The translations under genes were made by a program, and so were the position numbers. This document shows positions 1 through 10,300 of a stretch of 64,000 nt of DNA, piece by piece. The notes under the pieces are model-generated. The model worked only from the letters and a program-made list of their open reading frames with translations. It was not told the DNA's origin and did not search any database. Origin of the DNA: Yarrowia lipolytica (Eukaryota; Ascomycota; Dipodascomycetes; Dipodascales); assembly GCF_001761485.1 (NCBI RefSeq), contig NC_090771.1, forward strand, positions 992,001-1,056,000, in the 5' to 3' direction. Each line of letters starts with the position of its first letter. Position 1 is the stretch's first letter.

Positions 1-1
1 T

Positions 2-106
2 GCTGCTGCTCCGGCTCCGTCTGCTGCTGCTGCTCCGGCTCCAGCTGAGTCCAAGGATGACGACAAGAAGAATGAGGCCAAGGAGGAAAAATCCGAGGAC
101 AAGTAA
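2..106 (+). CDS. 3' end of an Ala/Pro-rich, Lys/Glu-tailed protein (partial)
   Basis: An open frame enters from the left edge and ends at a TAA at 104-106. The visible 34 residues are Ala/Pro/Ser runs followed by a highly charged Lys/Glu/Asp tail. The strongly C-ending codon choice (GCT, TCC, AAG, GAG, GAC) matches highly expressed genes of this yeast. The product cannot be identified from the tail alone; such tails occur on ribosome-associated, cell-wall and chaperone-type proteins. The frame is certain, the function is not. Confidence 0.7.
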   Translation, partial: AAAPAPSAAAAPAPAESKDDDKKNEAKEEKSEDK

Positions 107-2616
107 CTGTATTAGTAATGTAGATTAAGTGTATGATAGTTAAGAGCGGACTCGATCCATCTTGGTATATTCTGATGTGCTTGTGCTGAATGGAAATGAC
201 ATGTTGATGGCGTTATGTCAGAAGAGTGTCCTGTGTAGCCATGTTGTAGCCATACTTGTCAAACGGGTCAAGAGGGGTCAAGAGCGGCCTCTTTGGAGTA
301 GATATGTGAGCAAACAACCAACTGGAACCATCATCTTGAACGTTTTATAAGTGTTGTATCGGTTACTTATCCTTCTGGCGGTGAATGGGTGTTTGGTTAA
401 CATCGGACTGAGTGGATCTTTATTTGGCTGAGTGTCCGTTTTTCAGTGTACACAAGCACCAGAGCTGAATGGGTATGATATGTTGATTACGTTACTATCC
501 TGTACAAGTTCTTGTTGTCTTCCTTGATTCTCTCACACTTGTCTCTGAGTCGCTGAGATGTGAGTCGGAGTAGGCAATAGATGTAGCAAAGTGGGTGTGA
601 ACTTCAACATGTCTCTACATCTACATCTCTACATCTACACAGTACCCGTCTTACAAAACCTGTGACAGCAGGTCTCGGTCTGCTCTTGATCATACAAGAA
701 TCATATATCCATGTAGGAGGCGTCTCGTGAACATTTTTATACAAAAATTGTCAACAAGTGCGGTGTTGTTTCGTCGTCATTCATGAATTGTTTCGCACAA
801 GACTTTGTCCTAATCGGAGGGATGGGTTCAGTGAAGCACTCCGTTTGTTCACGTTGTACTTTGGAATTCTCCTGTTCTGTGGAGTCTGATTCTGTTTGCA
901 CAAGTTTAGTTGAAGGAAAACACCACTGGAGTGCCAATTCGGGTTTCCAGAAATGGTAGATGGAAGACAAGTAGATCAAGTGGAGTGGAAAGGAGCCTGT
1001 TGGACAATTGAGTGACTAGAATGTGCCATTTCATATCATGATTTGAAGTAATCGAGGTTTTTCTCAGATTTGTAATGACACATTTACTTAGGTTTTAGTT
1101 GGACTGCAAGATCTCCTGACGATGAAATCTTGTCCAGTTAAAGAGTTGCTTCTGGAGCCCATTGAGCAAGTCCGTTAAGTCAGTCCATTCGTCCAGGTCT
1201 ACGAGAAAGGTTCATCTAGTGCGACACTTCCGTTATCAAACACAGCAATATTTCTCCCCTTTTCTGACGATTTTCACCCAAAAAAGGGGAGAAATCATGA
1301 GGAAGCAGATACCGAGACCGAGTTCTCAACCAGACCGAGTTCCGACACAGACATGGAGCTCTCGATCAGTATTGACTGCCTAGATGTCATTCGGAAACTC
1401 ATCTTGTTCAGCAGTCGGATTCACCGGTGATACCTGAAAGGACAGAGGAAGGACGACTCCGCGACTCCGTAAACACGTTTCGGTGACAACATGGTTTCAA
1501 CTCGCCTGGAACGTCATGGGGGGGGAGGGTCCTGGTAGTGTCACGTGATTCAATTCATTTCCCTCATGTGAGGAATGGTTCCACTGAGTCATATTGCGGC
1601 TCAGGATTTTTCGCGGACTTTCCAAGACTTTGCCGACTTTCAGATCTGAAAAGTCGCTGGAAATCGCTGTGGATCTAGTGACTTGTAACCGCTTCTCAGC
1701 CCGTGGATATCGGAATAAGGGACCCTCGCGCATGTCCTTCTGGTCGTCAATTTTGGGCTCAAGAAATGACATCTCAAGAGAGCCGTCTATGCCATGACAA
1801 GTGCCTGGGGCAGCAGGTTGAAGACTGTTCCTTCATACGAAGAGCTCTCCATCTCCAAATGATAACTGTCGGAGTCAGTCAGTCACCGATCTGCAGTATC
1901 AACCTAGCTGTGAGTTGACACCGACGACAGTTGAACCAATTCAATCTGGTCATTTAGCAAAAGTCAAGTGGAACTGATGGAACCGAACTGATGGCTGTCT
2001 CCGACTTCACATCCAAATGTTACGAGATTCGAAATCTCGCAACTGTTGTCGTTCAATTTTTTAGAAAGTTGCAATGGTGTACCTTGCTGTTAGCTAACGG
2101 CAATATCCACCAACTTGTACGATCCTCAGAATTCACCTCCAAATAAGCCCCAGAGATGCGAGTTTGAAACTGTGCTTTCAAACCCTGATTAGCGACAACA
2201 CTAAGCACCCAAATCTCAGATCATCACTGGCACTTTTACCAGCAAAACACCCAACAACTGTCACCAGAGCTATTGAAGAAGCGTCTGGGTTCGATTCCAC
2301 TTCGAGAGTTATTTGTGTCCCTGATTTTGCTCAGCGTGTCCGAACGTGATCAGAACGTGATCAGAACGGGACCAGAACGGGACCAGAACGGGACCAGAAT
2401 CGCCACCAGAATCGCCACCAGAATCGCCACCAGAAGTCACCGACTGACTCCGTTGTCATCGTTCTTCACCCAAGTTAGACCATCAACTCACTTATCACCA
2501 TCTCGCTCTGTGGTAACTGACTAGTTTTCGGTTTGGTTAATTGCAGGTTGTTGAGTAATCGCCAGCTCATTCTCACCCATGCCCTCACGAAACTATCATC
2601 TCGCTCACCTATCGTT
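107..2616. other. Intergenic stretch, no gene seen
   Basis: About 2.5 kb with only short open frames, none showing a coherent domain or coding-like codon use. It contains poly-pyrimidine and G-rich patches (for example the run of G near 1519) and a minisatellite near 2340-2435. No RNA gene recognised. Confidence 0.6.
2342..2435. repeat. Short minisatellite, two consecutive 11-12 bp unit types
   Basis: Direct repeats seen by eye: two units of the type GAACGTGATCA, then three of GAACGGGACCA, then three of GAATCGCCACCA. Adjacent units are near-identical and the unit changes twice, as expected of slippage plus drift. It lies about 180 bp upstream of the first micro zinc-finger gene. Confidence 0.85.
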
Positions 2617-2865
2617 ATGCTCGGTCGATACTATTGCACTCTGTGCAAGACACGGATTCCAGACAAAGACATGCGCACGCACTACTACCAATGCGCGGGC
2701 TACTTGACCCAGTACACCGGCCAGGGCCGCCGGAGATTCATTGACTGGTTGCTGACCCAAAAACAAGACTGGGACGATTATGGATGTGATGATAGGGGGT
2801 ATTATCTCAAGGTTGATGTGGGGCGGAAGGCAGAGGTGGAGAAGAAGTCAAGTGGAGGTCGATGA
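2617..2865 (+). CDS. Micro zinc-finger protein, copy A
   Basis: The predicted product is 82 residues from the ATG at 2617; the same frame is open back to an ATG at 2533, but the upstream 28 residues look non-coding. Near the N-terminus is a single module C-x2-C-K-x10-H-x3-C (Cys at residues 8 and 11, His 23, Cys 27), preceded by two Tyr. The spacing matches a C2HC zinc knuckle/finger, so zinc binding is inferred. The rest is a basic, aromatic tail with no recognised domain and a charged C-terminus. Three further genes with exactly the same cysteine/histidine spacing follow on the same strand within 2.9 kb. I do not recognise the family by name. DNA, RNA or protein binding are all possible. 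Confidence 0.6.
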   Translation: MLGRYYCTLCKTRIPDKDMRTHYYQCAGYLTQYTGQGRRRFIDWLLTQKQDWDDYGCDDRGYYLKVDVGRKAEVEKKSSGGR

Positions 2866-3071
2866 GATGGACCTCCATGAACGCCATAAACTCTCCACAT
2901 GGTGACATGTTCATCGCAGTACTGAATATGTCCAGTGATCATGTCAATTCAGTCATGTGACTTCTGTTTCTTCACCACTGATTGTCGCTTGATCAAACAC
3001 ATTCTGATCAGATGCCTCATCTTTTGTGGCTACATTTTTTCCACCGTTTGAGGCTGTTTTCGGAAAAAACA

Positions 3072-3078
3072 TATAAAC
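3072..3078 (+). promoter_or_regulatory. TATA box of micro zinc-finger copy B
   Basis: TATAAAC lies only about 33-39 bp upstream of the ATG at 3111, implying a very short 5' leader. The same tight arrangement recurs before copy D. Confidence 0.5.
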
Positions 3079-3110
3079 ACCCGGCCACCCCTCCCATTAC
3101 AGACGATAAC

Positions 3111-3326
3111 ATGCCAACCCTCGTCTACTTTTGCGTGCACTGCAAAACCAAAGTGCCGCAACACCGCCTCCAGAGACACGTGGACGAGTGTATGGCACGC
3201 CTGCAACTGCCACGAACCCACAGACCGCCCCAGGCAGACACCCACGTGAAAGATCTCCCGCCAATGTTCCGCAAGCTCACGTATCGGTTGAATTCCCTCT
3301 TTCAGAATAGTCGGTTGAAGAGATGA
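3111..3326 (+). CDS. Micro zinc-finger protein, copy B
   Basis: 71 residues. The N-terminus carries the family module C-x2-C-K-x10-H-x3-C (Cys 8, Cys 11, Lys 12, His 23, Cys 27) preceded by an aromatic pair, as in copies A, C and D. The tail is Pro/Arg-rich and ends in basic residues, and shares no clear similarity with the other tails. The frame is open upstream to 2982, but the ATG at 3111 is preferred because it puts the module at the same distance from the start as in copy A and follows a TATA box directly. Zinc binding is inferred from the ligand spacing; the role is unknown. Confidence 0.65.
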   Translation: MPTLVYFCVHCKTKVPQHRLQRHVDECMARLQLPRTHRPPQADTHVKDLPPMFRKLTYRLNSLFQNSRLKR

Positions 3327-4441
3327 TGTGATATAAGTTGAAGAGAAGCCATGAACTTGTTTAACCATCTCCACGGCATGAGGTGCTCTCACCGCCTTTG
3401 AAACAGTATAGAGTGCTCGAACCACCTCGAAACGGCACCAACATAGTTGTGAGGTTTTTGACGAGTCCGATGGTGGTGTCAAAACTGCTGTACACACAGC
3501 TTTCCGACAGCTTTCCGAATATGCGTGTGTCAGAACAGGATCTCTTCGAAATTAGAGATGGAGCCGGAAACAAAGAGCCTAGGGACAGAGAGGATTCAAT
3601 GTGTAATAGACGATGGGCCATTACTCGTAATATGCCCTGTTTGAAGGCATCCTCGAAGCTCTGATAGGGCTGGTGTTGGTGACATCAGTGCAGTCTGATA
3701 TTTTGACTCGTTATCCAGAGTTTAAATATCAGATAACACTCCATACACAACACCATCTTCTCACAACTACAGTAAGATGACATGCGGCTCATTCCAGACT
3801 GTCACATTGCGCGCGCGAGTTGGGTGTGGCAAGACTGAATTGACGTTGTCGATCGGTGAAGTTGGCTGGACATTTGCTGGGCGATTTGTGACCCAAAGAT
3901 CAGCACGGCCTAAAGATCGGACACAGACGTACGAGCACACCGACTGGTTGGGGTCACGTTCGTACTGACTGGCGAGGCAGCTGAGCTATGGCTGTGTGCC
4001 TGGATCTGTGGCTCTGGCTCTGATATGGGACACGGTGGCTTTGTGGTATTCTCTACTGCGCATTGTGCTCTCTTTTGTTGCTCTCTATTTTCAGTCAATT
4101 GGTCATGTGATTCCGAAGCCTCCGATTTAGAGACGGAATTTGGACATTGGGTGGGGCAAAAAAAGACTATAAATACAATCAATGCCGCGCTTCATTGTCC
4201 ATAGACAAGCAAAACCTGTGTGCGGACGACCCAAGCTTGATGATTGGTTGATGGAGCTCGATGGGGCTCGTCTTTGCCAGAAAAAGACCTCGCGACCGCC
4301 GCATTGGTGCCTACACACCAATATAGCCTCTGGTGAGAGGGCCTCTGATGAGAGGATTGCAATGCGAGTAAGAGTATTTAACAACCGGCAAAGAACGTTG
4401 CGAACAACACTCTACCGTCCTTACCTCAATTTTATCTCACA
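3327..4441. other. Spacer between micro zinc-finger copies B and C
   Basis: Contains no convincing gene. A TATAAATA element sits at 4168-4175, about 270 bp before copy C. A 63-codon frame from 3777 and an 87-codon frame from 4182 exist; the latter ends overlapping the start of copy C (shared ATGA at 4442). Neither has the finger spacing or coherent composition, so both are treated as chance frames, or as part of the leader of copy C. Confidence 0.45.
4168..4175 (+). promoter_or_regulatory. TATA-like element upstream of copy C
   Basis: TATAAATA in an A-rich context. It is the nearest clear TATA upstream of the ATG at 4442, but about 270 bp away, so either the leader of copy C is long or spliced, or it serves another transcript. 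Confidence 0.35.
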
Positions 4442-4642
4442 ATGACAGAAACAGAATGGAAGTGCGACCAGTGCAAAACCGTCTTTTTCGCGTCTGAACA
4501 TCTGGTTCACAGAGTGGTCTGCAACGGCATTCCCTATGTGCTGAAACCTCCAAACAAAGACAAGGACCAAGAGCCCGAGATGATTCTGATCTCCCAGCGA
4601 AGACGCAGAAGCAGTCTGTTCAAGATCATGAATGATCCCTAG
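4442..4642 (+). CDS. Micro zinc-finger protein, copy C
   Basis: 66 residues, with a good start context (CACAATGAC). The module C-x2-C-K-x10-H-x3-C occupies residues 9-28 (Cys 9, Cys 12, Lys 13, His 24, Cys 28), with Trp rather than Tyr/Phe in the aromatic position before it. The tail is charged, with an Arg cluster near residues 54-57. Spacing is identical to copies A, B and D. Same strand, separate promoter region. Function unknown; a small zinc-binding adaptor or nucleic-acid binder is inference only. Confidence 0.65.
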   Translation: MTETEWKCDQCKTVFFASEHLVHRVVCNGIPYVLKPPNKDKDQEPEMILISQRRRRSSLFKIMNDP

Positions 4643-5308
4643 CCAGAACTTGAACATGCGTCTTTCCCCGATACCATAGGTAGGATAACAGATCATACTC
4701 ACATGCATGACTTAATGCAATCGGAACTCAAGGAAGGAGTTCTTAGACAGGGTCCGTACAAGAACAGTATGTACGATAGGTGTACAGTATGTACGCTACG
4801 CATATGATAAGTCCCATATCACTGTACAAGTATGATCGATTTATCATATAAATAGCCCGATTCCGCCTTTGAGCCCAGCCCGGCAAGGCGCTTAACACAA
4901 CCGTCTTTCTAAGCTGTAATCGTTTCTAGCGTGGATATGAGACAAGTTGGGTGCAACATTTCAGGGGCAGTAATTTAAAGCGATGAGACTATTAAACCTT
5001 GAAGTGGACATTTTTGGCAGAATCACACGTAATGACAACGAAGACGATAGCAAAGTATTCTCGTGGCTTTTGTCAGTGTTTTGACATCTATAAAGTGGTA
5101 TTTTCTGAGTGGTAGATCGATATGTGATTTCTATAACATCATAGACCAGCCTCAAATCTCTGCACCACAAATGCACCTGTATGCGCCTGTATGCACCTGT
5201 ATACACCTTCATGCGTATTGGTACTTGTTCATCTATGCCTCAAATATAATTCCATCATGAGCCCCAGGAGACATAAATACGTGGAAACAAGTCCGTAAAG
5301 TGTCAAAA
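4643..5308. other. Spacer between micro zinc-finger copies C and D
   Basis: Holds a TATAAATA at 4847-4854 that is followed by no usable frame (the next ATG, near 4937, opens only about 13 codons), so it may be a dead promoter or drive a non-coding RNA. Also holds a run of four imperfect 10-11 bp units of the type ATGCACCTGT at about 5171-5215. No other feature seen. Confidence 0.4.
5272..5279 (+). promoter_or_regulatory. TATA-like box of micro zinc-finger copy D
   Basis: CATAAATA begins 37 bp upstream of the ATG at 5309. This repeats the unusually tight TATA-to-ATG spacing seen at copy B. Confidence 0.45.
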
Positions 5309-5449
5309 ATGTCACATACAGACCCTAAAACGCTCTATTACTGCACAGACTGCAAAGAGTACATTTTCAAGGATTTCCTGGCCTTCCATGAGGGCTACTG
5401 TGGAGGCTCCATGATCATTTACAAAGATGGGACCATGTTCAACAAGTGA
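5309..5449 (+). CDS. Micro zinc-finger protein, copy D (46 residues)
   Basis: A 46-residue frame, easily missed by length cut-offs. It keeps the exact module of its neighbours: two Tyr, then C-x2-C-K-x10-H-x3-C (Cys 12, Cys 15, Lys 16, His 27, Cys 31), followed by a short Gly/Lys/Asp tail. The start context is A-rich (CAAAAATG), and a TATA-like box lies just upstream. Preservation of all four ligands and the Lys across four divergent copies argues that this is a real gene and not a chance frame. Function unknown. Confidence 0.6.
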   Translation: MSHTDPKTLYYCTDCKEYIFKDFLAFHEGYCGGSMIIYKDGTMFNK

Positions 5450-6493
5450 TTTGGTAGGCGACGAGTAAGGCAAGAGCGGATACCTGATCTCGACAACGTT
5501 TGCGGGCTTGGAGTAGATCGTCACCTGGTCTGGAGAGTAATTCAGCCGGTCTGGAGCTAATCCAGGCGGTCTCGTACGGGGAATCAACTCGGCCGATGTA
5601 CAACAATGATATAAGATAATGATATGAGGATATGTCCAAGAGAGACTGACGTTTGTAGAATAAAAGAATACAGAATCTTTGTCGTCCTTCACTGTCTAAA
5701 TCTCTTCACTGCCTGTATCTAAGGCTTCTCAGAACGAGGTTGGTTATAAAGCTGCAAATATCACCTGAAGGCTTGAGGAAGCACTGGATATATCAACGAC
5801 TATTAGTTGAACAAGGATGATGGTTCGCGTACAGTAGCTGTGAAAGCTGCATATGTCGGTGTAATGGGCTTGCATAAATCAATGTACAATGTACATGTAC
5901 ATTTTCCATCTCTATGCACATGCAACCATGTGTCAAATGTGCATCATTTGTCTTTATGCGTGGTGTGCATATATAAGACCTGGATTATGCATTCCCGAAC
6001 ATTAATCATACTATCTCGCGATGGGCAACAATAGCAGATAACACAGATAGTGGTTAATAGTAGCGCAAGAAGGACGTGAAGTAGTCAAATTAATAGTTGA
6101 ATTCAAAACGAGTGTTTTTGTGTTAGTCGTTTTAACTCGGCTTCAAATATGGCTTGATTCGGAATGAGTTTCCCGGAATCCCGTGTTAGTGTTTTAGAGA
6201 CTCCTCCTTCATACACACTTAGAATTGGCTAGTTGAACTGTTTAATTATTTTTGTTGAGGTTTTGTTGGAAATCTCCACTAGTGAGTAACGCTCCACTGA
6301 CAAATATCTACTACTTCCACCATCTGAATCAAACGAGTGAATAAATAACCTATATAACCTTTATGGCATTTCCAGAATGCCGAGAATGTTGAATGAGATA
6401 TTGTACAGGGTACACTAAAGTGTACAAACGATCTGAATGTTCAGTTCGTTACCGCAGCTTGTGCAGTGTACAGCTGGATAGGACCCAGCGTCC
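5450..6493. other. Intergenic stretch, no gene seen
   Basis: Contains two further TATA-like elements (near 5744 and 5970) not followed by a usable frame, and a palindromic GTACATGTAC patch near 5892. No coding or RNA gene supported. The 3' end of the Sur7-like gene on the - strand begins at 6494. Confidence 0.45.
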
Positions 6494-7381
6494 TTAGATT
6501 CTATGTCCCTCCTGATGACCATGGGGCTGGTAAGGATCAGGAACATAGCCGATGAACGGCTGCTTCTCTTCGGTCACAACCTTGACTCGGTCTGTGTTTC
6601 CGCAGCAAATGGCAAAGAACCAGCCGAAACACGCCCAGGCAGCGGCCACAGCCGCGCCCCACGTGATGCCGTACATTTTCGTGTTGAGCGAGCCCCGGAT
6701 GCCAAACTCGCTCAGGTTGTTGTTGAACGCGTCTCGCACAATCATGTACGTTCCGGTGGATATACCCGAAGACACCAGCAGCAGCAGAAACGTCAGGAGA
6801 GCCAAAGTGGCGACGCAGCAGGTGGTACCTCGGGAATAGAAGGTGAACCAGCCCAGCACAAACGTCAGGAAGGCGAAAATCGTGCCGACGAGGTAGCACA
6901 CAAACATGGCCTTGGAGGCGCCGGCCAGAATGTCCAGATACTTCTTCACGTCCTCGGGCATGACGGCAGAGAGCTCGCTGGTCAGCGAAGGGCCCTGGGA
7001 CAGACTTTCGCTTAGAATCTCCTCCGGGTTGAACCAGTACATGGCTTTGGGCTTGTCACAGAAGGTGTAGTTCATGAGGTTTTCGTTGTTGGGGTCGGGC
7101 TTCTTGGCGGTGCAGTAGTTCCACAGGCCCGAGGTGTAAAAGTCGGAGATGCCGACCTCGTGGGCGATGGAGTTGACGGTGGACGACACGTCGACGCCGT
7201 TAATGTCCGGAACCACTGACGACACAGACAGGTTTGTCGTGTCGATTCTCAGAAAGTAGAGGTCGTTGATGGGGGCGGAATTGGATGTGGAGCCTACCAT
7301 GACAAAGATGGCCAGTACCAGTGCCGCCAGCGACCCCAGCATTGGGATAGCCATGATGCAGCATGTTCTTCCTGCTCCCAT
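6494..7381 (-). CDS. Sur7/PalI-family four-transmembrane protein
   Basis: 295 residues. Four hydrophobic segments at about 10-32, 155-180, 188-212 and 240-262, with a large loop between the first two. That loop carries the Sur7 family signature of a Leu-Trp-Asn-Tyr-Cys stretch and a second Cys about 25 residues on, followed by a Trp-Phe-Asn-Pro stretch. Family members (Sur7, Fmp45, Pun1 in baker's yeast) sit in eisosome/MCC plasma-membrane furrows and affect wall integrity, endocytosis and stress response; this role is by family, not seen directly. The N-terminal helix is preceded by a vicinal Cys pair that could be acylated. The cytosolic tail is Pro/His/Gln-rich. It stands alone on the - strand; the start at 7381 is the first ATG before helix 1. 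I cannot say which paralogue it is. Confidence 0.85.
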   Translation of the reverse strand: MGAGRTCCIMAIPMLGSLAALVLAIFVMVGSTSNSAPINDLYFLRIDTTNLSVSSVVPDINGVDVSSTVNSIAHEVGISDFYTSGLWNYCTAKKPDPNNENLMNYTFCDKPKAMYWFNPEEILSESLSQGPSLTSELSAVMPEDVKKYLDILAGASKAMFVCYLVGTIFAFLTFVLGWFTFYSRGTTCCVATLALLTFLLLLVSSGISTGTYMIVRDAFNNNLSEFGIRGSLNTKMYGITWGAAVAAAWACFGWFFAICCGNTDRVKVVTEEKQPFIGYVPDPYQPHGHQEGHRI

Positions 7382-10300
7382 TGTGTGAGTGTGTGTTGAT
7401 GTTGGTGTTGGTGTTGATTGGGGTTGGTGTCACGATTTGTGGAAACGTGGTTTCGATCACAAAAAGAACTGGCGTTAATGTGCGGCTCGTGTCTCGATCA
7501 CTGGTTTATGTCAAACAGAGCGGGCTCGCGTTGATTTGGGTAGGTTGTTGATGTAGCTGTTTTGTGTAGTCGGTCTGTGTCACTACTAAAGTCGGTTTGT
7601 GTCTGCTGTTTGCGTTTGTGTCACTTGTCTGGGCAGAAATATCCGTTTGAGTAACTGTCAGAGTCGATGATGTCTGGAGTAGTTTTATTACAGACAGCCA
7701 GCCAGCTATATAACTCTACAGTCGAAATTTTAAGCTTTTCCACCAGACCTATTTTTGGAACATCAAATTAGGAAACAAAGAAACAATGCCGTACAACGGA
7801 TATAGGATGCTCTAAACAACAGATATTGATATGATGAAATGCACTAAAATAATCCCTGCCGTTTCAAAAATATACTCATACCTTTAGATTTTCAATCGCC
7901 CCACTAGATCAAAAGTTGAAGACATTTTTCCATACTTCACACCAGTTGCAGTGAGTTTTGGTGTATCTGGTCTCAAATGTGTTCGAAAAACGCCGAAAAT
8001 TGGCTACTTTCAAAATGTTGAAACATTAAACGACTCTCCTGACTGTATTGTTTCTTCATATCCCCTCATAATCCCCCCCAAAAACCTCTCCCCCTTCCAC
8101 AATCTCACATCTCGCTCCCCCCAAATTTCTCCCACGCGAAACCTTATCTACATGCATGACGCGCATACAATACGCACAATGCGGTAACATGCAGTAACTG
8201 GGGGCGATGCGGGTGGCAGTGTCTGGGGCTGAGACCAACGCCGCTCAGATGACCGGGAAAATACCACCGGGTCACGTGGTAGGGCGTCTGGAAACACGTG
8301 CTAGAGTCATTGTGCCACGTGACAATCCGTTTATCTTGCAACTGATCCGTCTTTCTTTGGGTTCTCTTTCAAACTGAACTGTGGCTTTATCTCAAATTCG
8401 TATCTCTCAAATTCCGAGTTAAAAAAGTTTCACCAAATTCGAGAAGGAAAAAAGCCAGAGAAAAACGGGGTAAAAAGGAACCCAGCGAAAGGATATACAT
8501 GACACGTGACTCTCAGATCTGTCTCTCCCTCTTGGATGGCCATAATCTCTCTTCATATCATCTACATTACCTCCAATCACCTCCAATTATGCTATGTCTT
8601 ACTCACCAATCCAATATAGTCCCATTAAAATATGCTGTAATGCGCTAACGTGTTGTGTGGCGTCGTTGATGTGTATATCTCCGTGAAATATTTCTTTTGG
8701 AGACTCAGATTGTGTAAGGAACAATATGTGAGTGTTAAAACTAATGATTTACTACTTTCCGAAGTGTTCTGATTTAATCTATATTTCTGGAGTAATTTCT
8801 CGCTCCAGATATAGGGTAATACGGTTAAACACGAGTAATTGATAAACATCTATAAGTATTGATTTTATAGAGGGTTAAATGGTATAATTATGAAGCCCAG
8901 ATTTTAAGCTCTTTAATGGTGTTTTTAAAAGGAGTGTGATTCTTTATTTCACATTTTCTTGACCACTTTTTTGCATGTTGTTGTTGTTTTATTTTATTTT
9001 ATTTTTTCCACATTCCAACCAAATTCAACCAAACGGCTGCTTAAGACAAAACAAAGCATACACCAGATGAAACACCAGGAGCCACGCCCATGTGTGTCTG
9101 TTTATTAGTCAGCCTCGCAATTTTTGTGTATTTTTCATGTATCACGTGACTATAAAACATTTTGCACAGCGATTTCTGTCACTGTCACTCCTCTTCCTTC
9201 ATAACCTGTCGGCAGTCCCTTGTCTCAGTTTATTTATGGAACAATGTAAGGTCTCATCGTTAGCCTCCCTCTCAGCCACCCAGCCACTCAGCCTCGCATT
9301 TCTATTTCGGGAAGGGGGCGTGGAAGATGAGATTGCGCATGGAATGTCTGTGTTCCGCCTTGTTGGTAGTATTTGGAGTTTTTGGGCGCATTTGAATTAT
9401 TTTGAAATTAATTTTGGAAATTTTGGGAATTATTCTGGAAAATCGGAAAATTGGAAAAAATCGGAACAAATTGGTGAGCAGTAATAGGAAGTCAGAAGAA
9501 GAGGATTGAGTGACCAATGAAATTAGAGAACATGGCTCAATCGTTATTCATAGTTCCTAAACCCTTCTGCAACCTCGTATCTCTCAGTTAGTCTCCTAGA
9601 TTAGCTACGACATTGGCTGAGACCTGAAACTCGTGATATGCACTAAAAAAGTGGCTGAGTAGACCACTAATGTCTACAAGTTGGATTTGTGAGTGTTTTG
9701 GGGCTATGTTAAGGCTCATTCGAGGCTTAGATGAGTGTACGAGGACTCTGATATGAACAATGGTTGGAATCAGTTCAGTCTGCCACACAGGAAAAGCAAA
9801 TTCCGTCTAAAACAGGATGGTGAAAGAATCAAGAGCTATAATTGACCAATGGGAGGGGTGTATGTTGACCATGTGCCTTTGAGGGTCAAATCGAGTCATA
9901 ATCTGTGTTCCTAGAGAAGCTGGTTTGGGTGGTTCCATATACGTTGACGGATTAGACGATGTAAATGGAGTCAGGTTGAGATTGGAAAATTCACGTGACA
10001 GAGACTCAAGTTGCGAAAAGAGGTGAAGCCCGGACCGTTCATATATCTATCACCATTTCTGTCTGTGTTCTATTGACAGTTGGTTCATATCCTAAGATGG
10101 GTTACTAATCAGTATCTAAAATACGCAGGAGAAATACTATGTGAACATGGACTTTACCATTCGATAAATCCTACGGGGAAAATTAATTTGACACCAATAA
10201 ATAGCCATTTCAACCACTTTTCTCAATCCCACCCCTACTATTTTTATTAACAAAAAAGCCAACTAATTTCCCATAACTTCACTAATTCCAACTAAGTTGC

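Noticed and set aside
6503-7015. 170-codon + strand frame opposite the Sur7-like gene
   Set aside because: It is the antisense shadow of a strong membrane-protein frame and has Arg/Gln/His-rich shadow composition.
9092-9484. 130-codon frame in the 7.4-11.3 kb gap
   Set aside because: Low-complexity Leu/Phe and Asn/Gly/Trp runs from T-rich DNA; no domain, poor codon use.
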